Shown here one piece after another: positions 59,463-64,000 of a stretch of DNA of 64,000 nucleotides (positions within the stretch are counted from its first letter, which is position 1; every line of letters begins with the position of its first letter). A program made the position numbers and the translations under genes. A model generated the notes under the pieces. The model was given only the letters and a program-made list of their open reading frames with translations. It was not told the origin of the DNA and did not search any database. The DNA lies in NCBI GenBank assembly GCA_964344135.1, contig CAYFMF010000003.1, positions 4,045 to 68,044 of the forward strand, read 5' to 3'. Source of the stretch: Thiopontia sp964344135 (lineage in GTDB: Bacteria > Pseudomonadota > Gammaproteobacteria > GCF-002020875).

Positions 59463-59777
59463 TTATTTTGCTGCCTTGCTTCCTGTTGCACTCTCTCCCT
59501 TGTTGTCGGTCCAGGTGACGCTAATCTTGTCACCCTTCTCTCCCGCGACCTTGAATCGCAGATAGGGGTTCTTCGAGATTGTGGAGTTGAAGTCCGCAGT
59601 CATGAAGACAGCACCGTTCTTCTCCGCAGTTACTGTCTGGATAAAGTGTTCAGGAATCTTCTCACCTGTCTTCTTGTCCTTTCTCAGACCGGTCTCCATT
59701 GGGTGACTCATCAGACACTTGATGTCAATGACACCCTTTTTTGCCTTGGCTCTCAGCTTTACTGCTTTCTTTGCCAT
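59463..59777 (-). CDS. soxZ: SoxZ thiosulfate-carrier subunit
   Basis: Small partner of SoxY in the carrier complex, which holds sulfur intermediates. 104 residues, no signal peptide (it is exported with SoxY in known systems). VIDIKCLMSHPMETG and YLRFKVAGEKGDKISVTWTDNKG match the family, with the usual immunoglobulin-like fold. It follows soxY by 57 bases. Confidence 0.95.
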   Translation of the reverse strand: MAKKAVKLRAKAKKGVIDIKCLMSHPMETGLRKDKKTGEKIPEHFIQTVTAEKNGAVFMTADFNSTISKNPYLRFKVAGEKGDKISVTWTDNKGESATGSKAAK

Positions 59778-59834
59778 TTTGTTTTCCTCTAATTTTTCTG
59801 TTTATTCCATAGTGGGATATGCAGGCACTGCCTA

Positions 59835-60278
59835 CTAGCCACCACATCCGCCGATGGTTACCTTGACCTGTGTCTTGGCGTTCACGGTGCCCGATGCGGT
59901 CTTGACTACGCCATAGACATCACCCGTCTTGCCCATCTTGAGACGGGTAGAGACATAGGGAACAGCACCTTCACTAAGGTGATAGGTAGCGGCAAGTGGG
60001 CGCCCATTGGCAGCGGCGACAATACTGATGCTCTCGACGATACCGTCAATACTGGTGGCATCAACTGTTACCGGTACAACTGCGCCATTCTCAGCAATCT
60101 CCGGGGCCTTGATCTTGACAGCACCACTGGCATCACCTACATCAGCAAATGTGTCAGCCTCCATTACCGCTGTTGGCCAGGCAGCCAGTACAGCACGTGG
60201 GGTCAACAGGCCGGCGCCCAGTGCAGCTGTAACCGCACTACCGGCAAGTGTTCCCTTCATAAACAATCTTCTTTTCAT
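59835..60278 (-). CDS. soxY: SoxY thiosulfate-carrier subunit
   Basis: Carries sulfur intermediates on a C-terminal cysteine; the sequence ends VKVTIGGCGG, the swinging arm with C145. A twin-arginine-like leader (MKRRLFMKGTLAGSAV) exports the SoxYZ pair, and LVTPRAVLA-type cleavage lies near residue 32. 147 residues, normal. It sits between soxX and soxZ. Confidence 0.96.
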   Translation of the reverse strand: MKRRLFMKGTLAGSAVTAALGAGLLTPRAVLAAWPTAVMEADTFADVGDASGAVKIKAPEIAENGAVVPVTVDATSIDGIVESISIVAAANGRPLAATYHLSEGAVPYVSTRLKMGKTGDVYGVVKTASGTVNAKTQVKVTIGGCGG

Positions 60279-60347
60279 CTTATTCTCCTTCTTAGTACAT
60301 GTATTCCACAGTCTGAAATTGCAATCCTCTTGATGACAACCGCGGAA

Positions 60348-60719
60348 CTACAGACTGTAAATAAAATCCGTCACTTTGTCGATCTCTGATTCACTCATGA
60401 TCTTGTGACGTCCAAATGGGGGCATGACCGTATTTGGGTTGGTCCTGGTTGCATCCCATATCTGGGCACGCAGATCCGCCTTGTCTGGGTAGCGCATCTT
60501 CATCATCAGAATCGGTGGCGCGATATCCCCAGCCATGCGCCCACCCTCAATACGGTGACAGGCGAGGCAGTTCCCCTTCTTCTTGTTGAAGGCAATCGCC
60601 TTGCCCTCATCCAGCGCCTTCTGGGATACCCCCTCAGCGGCCACCATGGTTGAACCACTCAGTGTGGCTGCGAAACCCGCAGTAAGCAGTCCGGTTGAAA
60701 TTACGCTTTTCATGCTCAT
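60348..60719 (-). CDS. soxX: SoxX monohaem cytochrome c
   Basis: Electron-accepting subunit of SoxXA. 123 residues, signal peptide ending near GSTMVAAEG, one haem site CLACH (51-55) and the methionine ligand M99 in NTVMPPFG. GGRMAGDIAPPI is typical. It follows the SoxK-like gene by 36 bases and precedes soxY by 69. Confidence 0.95.
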   Translation of the reverse strand: MSMKSVISTGLLTAGFAATLSGSTMVAAEGVSQKALDEGKAIAFNKKKGNCLACHRIEGGRMAGDIAPPILMMKMRYPDKADLRAQIWDATRTNPNTVMPPFGRHKIMSESEIDKVTDFIYSL

Positions 60720-60755
60720 ACTCTCTTCTCCTTTCGTAAGCTCTCTTTTTTATTA

Positions 60756-61412
60756 TTAGAAACGGGGTCCCGCATTGGCCTGCTCTACCGCCTGCCGTTG
60801 AGCTGCCTCCCCCTGAAACCTGGCCTTCTGGGCCAGCTTGGTCGCCTTTTCATAGTGGAGTGCATCGGCTGCACGTCTCGCCTTGTTGATCATCTTGCCG
60901 GTATCGCGCCACTCAAAGCCGACCTTCCTGGCTGCCTTGCGAGCTGCATCTGCAGCAGCGATGGTCCGCTCTGCCTCCTGGATCCTGGCAACAACCTCAT
61001 CAAACCGGGGTCCCGCATTGGCCTGAGAGGCAGCCTGTGCCTGCCCTGCATCGCCCTGGAAGCGCGCCTTCTCTGCCAGCGCTATCGCCTTGTCGAGACT
61101 TCCCTCTGCTGCCGCCTTGTCGGCCTGCTTCAGGATCTTGCCGGAGTCACGCCACTCAAAACCGGCCTTCCTGGCCGCCTTGATTGCGGCCTCTGCATCA
61201 TGGATTGCCTGAACCGCCTTCTCGACCAGGGCAATCCCCTCGGCACTTCGCAGCACGGAACCGCTTCCTCTCTTAATGGCTGTGCCATCACCTGATTGAA
61301 TGGCACCTGTAGCCCAGTCATCACCATGCCCATTATGGGCAGACACCACCAACGATGCAGATGCCAGCAACAGTGCAACGCAGACTCCACCTACTCTCTC
61401 ATATGCTCTCAT
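60756..61412 (-). CDS. soxK: SoxK-like SoxXA-binding protein with tandemly duplicated domain
   Basis: Periplasmic helical protein next to soxX, resembling SoxXA-binding protein (SoxK/SAXB), which stabilises or activates SoxXA in Chromatiales. A signal peptide (about 1-25) is followed by two copies of the same module: residues about 62-137 and 140-218. Each has ARKxGFEWRD(S/T)GKxxxxA, EKARFQG and a closing ANAGPRF. Known SoxK proteins are about half this size, with one module. The start at 61412 (30 bases inside a longer frame) has a good GGAGAAGAGGG ribosome site. Confidence 0.75.
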   Translation of the reverse strand: MRAYERVGGVCVALLLASASLVVSAHNGHGDDWATGAIQSGDGTAIKRGSGSVLRSAEGIALVEKAVQAIHDAEAAIKAARKAGFEWRDSGKILKQADKAAAEGSLDKAIALAEKARFQGDAGQAQAASQANAGPRFDEVVARIQEAERTIAAADAARKAARKVGFEWRDTGKMINKARRAADALHYEKATKLAQKARFQGEAAQRQAVEQANAGPRF

Positions 61413-61500
61413 ACTCCCTCTTCTCCTTTGCTGGTAATTCATTAATAAACGCCCTTTCCGGGTCTTCTCTTCTTCTTGCTACTGCCGCTCTATTGCCGGT

Positions 61501-63443
61501 CTAACTTAACAGGTTTCCCGGATAGTTGTTCACTCCAGGATTCCCCCTGGTATTTTTCAGTGCCGGCANNNNNNNNNNNNNNNNNNNNNNNNNNNNNNNN
61601 NNNNNNNNNNNNNNNNNNNNNNNNNNNNNNNNNNNNNNNNNNNNNNNNNNNNNNNNNNNNNNNNNNNNTTTCCCGGATAGTTGTTCACTCCAGGATTCCC
61701 CCTGGTATTTTTCAGTGCCGGCACATTCAGTTTTCTCACCGAGGCCACCTTCTGCTCACGCAGATAGCCAGCCACCACATCCCAGATGGCAGGCCCCGGA
61801 GATTGTGATCCAACCGTGGCCCAGCCGGAGACCTTGTACTGCTTGCTGGCCTCAATCTTCTCGCCACTATCCAGCGTCATCTCGCTGATCCGGTTCCCCA
61901 TTGCGGCTGCGGGATCACAGACATAGTCCAGCCCCCCAACACGCACCATGTCCCCACCCTGTTGATAGTAGGGGTTGGCATTAAAGAGGTTGTCACAGAC
62001 ATCCTCGAGGATATTCTTGATATCACTTCCCGACATCTCCCGCACATAGGTCTCTGGATAGGTAATACAGGTCTGGTCCAGCACATTGTCCATGGTGATC
62101 GTCTGCCCCTCCAGGATGGTGGTTCCCCAGCGGAAGCCAGGGGAGAGGGAGATCTGGGAGTCGAAGTGGGTGTTCAGCGAGTCACAGATGATCTGATCAA
62201 AGGTGCCATTGAAGTTACCGCGCCGGTAGAGAAGTTGATCGGCAACCGCCAGCTCCTCATTCAGCCAATCGGCATAAGGGGCACGGATCTCGTCAACCAG
62301 GTGGCTCATCCCGGCATCTGGCTCCAGCAGGCTGGAGAAGACCGGAAGCAGAGAGTACTCAAACCCCTGCACCTTGCCATTGCGGATATCAAAATCCATC
62401 ACTCCGACAAACTTGCCGTTGGATCCCGCATTGGTCACCAGGGTCTGGCCACCAGGGTTCTTGACCAGGGTCGGGGCCGGCATCCCGTCATGGGTATGTC
62501 CTCCGAGGATGGCATCAATCCCGGAGACCACAGAGGCCATCTTCAGATCCACATCCATGCCATTGTGGGAGAGGACAATCACCGCATCGGGACGCTCGTT
62601 CTCCCGCACCTCATCCACCAGCTCCTGCATGGCATCATCATTGATTCCGAAGGTCCAGTCCGGCATGAAGCGACCCGGGTTTGCGATTGGGGTATAGGGA
62701 AAGGCCTGCCCGATTACCGCAATGCGGGCACCACCAACCTCCTTGATCACATAGGGCTTGAAGGCGTGACCACTGTCCTCATCGAACCCCTCAAAATCAC
62801 CATACTGGTAGTCAAACAGCGCCTCATCACGAACCCGTACATTCTGTGCAATGAAGTCCCCATTGAAGGCCTCCACATTCTTCAGCACCTCATGGTCAAG
62901 ATAGCTGTACTCCCAGTGGCCGGTCATCACATCCACCCCCAGCTGATTGCAGGCCTGCACCATATCCATGCCACGGGTCTTGTAGGAGGTGCCGCTCCCC
63001 TGCCAGGTATCACCACCATCCAGTAACAGGCTGTTGCCATCACCAGCCTCACTGCGCAGACGATCCACCAGGGTCTTCAGATGGGCAAAACCACCCACCT
63101 TGCCGTAGCGGCGTGCCGCCTCCTGAAATCCGAGATAGGTGAAGGCGTGGCTCTCGTGGCTGTTTCCGGGTATCCCGAAGTGGCTGAGGAACCGATCTCC
63201 AACCACATGGGGTGCCTTTCCAAACCCATAGCCAAAGCCAAGATTCACATTGGGTTCACGAAAGTGGATGGGTAGCAGTTGCGCGTGGGTATCGGTAATA
63301 TGGAGAATGCGCGCATTGCCCTTCATCGGACGGTTATAGAGAGACTCTGCCAGCCCTCTGTCCGCAAGTGCCGTGACGGGGACCAGTCCGGCAGCACCGG
63401 CCATCCCCATTAGACGGATAAATTCACGTCGATTCAGTGACAT
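61501..63443 (-). CDS. soxB: SoxB dimanganese hydrolase, interrupted by an assembly gap
   Basis: Sulfate thiohydrolase that releases sulfate from SoxY-bound intermediates. A Tat leader (LNRREFIRLMG) at the N-terminus, then the 5'-nucleotidase-like metal motifs HITDTHAQLLPIHFRE, LLDGGDTWQGS, LSHNGMDVD and GGHTHDGM. One hundred N bases (61569-61668) fall near the C-terminus, with identical 55-base sequence on both sides. Removing the Ns and one copy gives an open frame ending NNYPGNLLS-stop at 61501 and a 595-residue protein, so the gene is probably intact. The start at 63443 places the Tat motif at residue 3. Confidence 0.93.
61514..61723. other. Scaffold gap of 100 N with duplicated flanks
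   Basis: The 55 bases starting TTTCCCGGATAGTTGTTCAC occur at 61514-61568, immediately before the N run, and again at 61669-61723, immediately after. This is the pattern of two contigs that overlap but were joined with a fixed-length gap instead of merged. The N count carries no biological meaning. Confidence 0.92.
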
Positions 63444-63503
63444 GGTCACACAATTCCTTTGGTAGCTGGGCTGCAATCACTGTGCAGTCCCTTTTATTAT
63501 TAA

Positions 63504-63550
63504 TCCCCGCCCTCAACAGAGGCTGTTTGCAGCCCAATTCCGGGCGGGGA
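63504..63550 (-). other. GC-rich hairpin between the c5-like cytochrome gene and soxB
   Basis: TCCCCGCCC (63504-63512) pairs with GGGCGGGGA (63542-63550); the loop holds an inner GCTG-TTTG-CAGC-type stem. No T-run follows on the minus strand, so partial read-through from the cytochrome gene to soxB is likely. Confidence 0.6.
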
Positions 63551-63572
63551 GATACAGCAGTTCGGGTTCCCT

Positions 63573-63890
63573 CTATTTAGCAGCGGCAACCATATGGTCC
63601 ACCACAGCCTTCAGCGCATCGTCACTCAGCGTAGAGCCTCCACGTGGCATCATGACCGGGTTGACAGTTGATCCGTTGATTGCCGTGTTATAGAGGGCAT
63701 CCATTCCCTTGGCGATGCGGGGTGCCCAGGCCGCCCTGTCACCAAAACCGGGGGCGCCCAGGGCTGGTGCAATTGCTGGGTCATGACAGCTCTTGCAGCT
63801 GGCCATATAGTCAGCCTCAGCACCCGCGGAGACGTTCGCAGAGAGTGTTGCTGCAGCAATGGTTGCTGCCATCAATAGAGAGTTCTTCAT
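63573..63890 (-). CDS. Small monohaem cytochrome c, c5-like
   Basis: A 105-residue periplasmic class I cytochrome. Signal peptide MKNSLLMAATIAAATLSANVSA, haem site CKSCH (32-36), and a methionine ligand in NPVMMPRGG. ALGAPGFGDRAAWAPRIAKGMDAL is the cytochrome c5 signature region. The start at 63890 is preferred over a Met six codons earlier. As first gene of the sox cluster it is a likely electron acceptor for SoxXA, by position rather than proof. Confidence 0.9.
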   Translation of the reverse strand: MKNSLLMAATIAAATLSANVSAGAEADYMASCKSCHDPAIAPALGAPGFGDRAAWAPRIAKGMDALYNTAINGSTVNPVMMPRGGSTLSDDALKAVVDHMVAAAK

Positions 63891-63966
63891 TCTGTTTTTT
63901 CCTTCCAACTTTTTTCAGTTATTCAATCTGTTATCCACCCATCACATCAGGCATGGGAAGATGAAT

Positions 63967-63994
63967 TCTATACCACTCACTTTATGACCCACAA
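63967..63994 (-). promoter_or_regulatory. Possible promoter of the sox cluster
   Basis: On the minus strand, TTGTGG (63994-63989) and TATAGA (63972-63967), spaced 16 bases, lie about 75 bases upstream of the c5-like cytochrome start. The match is moderate, and the region is cut off by the window end. Confidence 0.3.
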
Positions 63995-64000
63995 CCACAC

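Noticed and set aside
1..64000. CRISPR arrays, transposase genes, rRNA genes, phage genes
   Set aside because: No regularly spaced repeat array, transposase, integrase, rRNA or structural phage gene was seen.

Overview
The window looks like chromosome of a sulfur-oxidising gammaproteobacterium of moderately high GC, of the purple-sulfur/Chromatiales or sulfur-symbiont type. The left two thirds keep gammaproteobacterial gene orders (hda/purMN, mrp-metG, rnfABCDGE-nth, queA-tgt-yajC-secDF, tig-clpP-clpX-lon-ppiD). The rest carries flavocytochrome c sulfide dehydrogenase (fccAB), a sox cluster and two secreted proteins resembling sulfur globule envelope proteins. No soxCD is present. Together these suggest a lithotroph that oxidises sulfide and thiosulfate and stores sulfur in globules. 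Species cannot be told from sequence reading alone.

Layout. 1-6.5 kb: end of a class I fumarase, a YqhA-type membrane protein, DUF2069, hda with a CDP-alcohol phosphatidyltransferase, purM-purN, a DUF3108 gene whose start lies in a probable MITE, and a dCMP deaminase. 6.8-16.6 kb: mrp diverging from metG, then rnfABCDGE-nth and a DUF1841 gene. 16.7-24.9 kb: secF-secD-yajC-tgt-queA (minus), nfo, a glutamate dehydrogenase and a SET-domain protein. 24.9-30.3 kb: two sulfur-globule-like proteins flank a small Cys-rich protein and a three-gene signalling set (NarL-type regulator, DHp-like protein, hybrid kinase with a periplasmic NMT1/THI5-like sensor). 30.3-41.5 kb: a lipoprotein, a GST, a four-gene peptide-type ABC transporter, fabI and ppiD. 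41.6-50.1 kb: tRNA-Val and tRNA-Asp, lon, clpX, clpP, tig and acs. 50.3-57.9 kb: a block of c-type cytochromes (dihaem, NapC/NirT tetrahaem, ankyrin protein, DUF3365 cytochrome, nine-haem/cytochrome b fusion), then fccAB. 58-64 kb: an 89-residue Cys-rich protein diverging from a predicted Fur-controlled small RNA, then a minus-strand cluster reading cytochrome c5-like, soxB, a duplicated soxK-like gene, soxX, soxY, soxZ, soxA.

How it fits together (inference). SoxXA, SoxYZ and SoxB would oxidise thiosulfate and leave sulfane sulfur for globules; FccAB would oxidise sulfide; electrons would pass to the small c-type cytochromes and membrane cytochromes. Rnf would supply low-potential reductant. 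The kinase set between the two globule-protein genes may sense a periplasmic ligand and tune storage. The most original signals are the predicted Fur-box small RNA between fccAB and sox, the sensor set between the globule-protein genes, the nine-haem cytochrome b fusion and the tandemly duplicated SoxK-like protein. The 100-N gap in soxB is flanked by identical 55-base ends, and collapsing it restores an intact reading frame.
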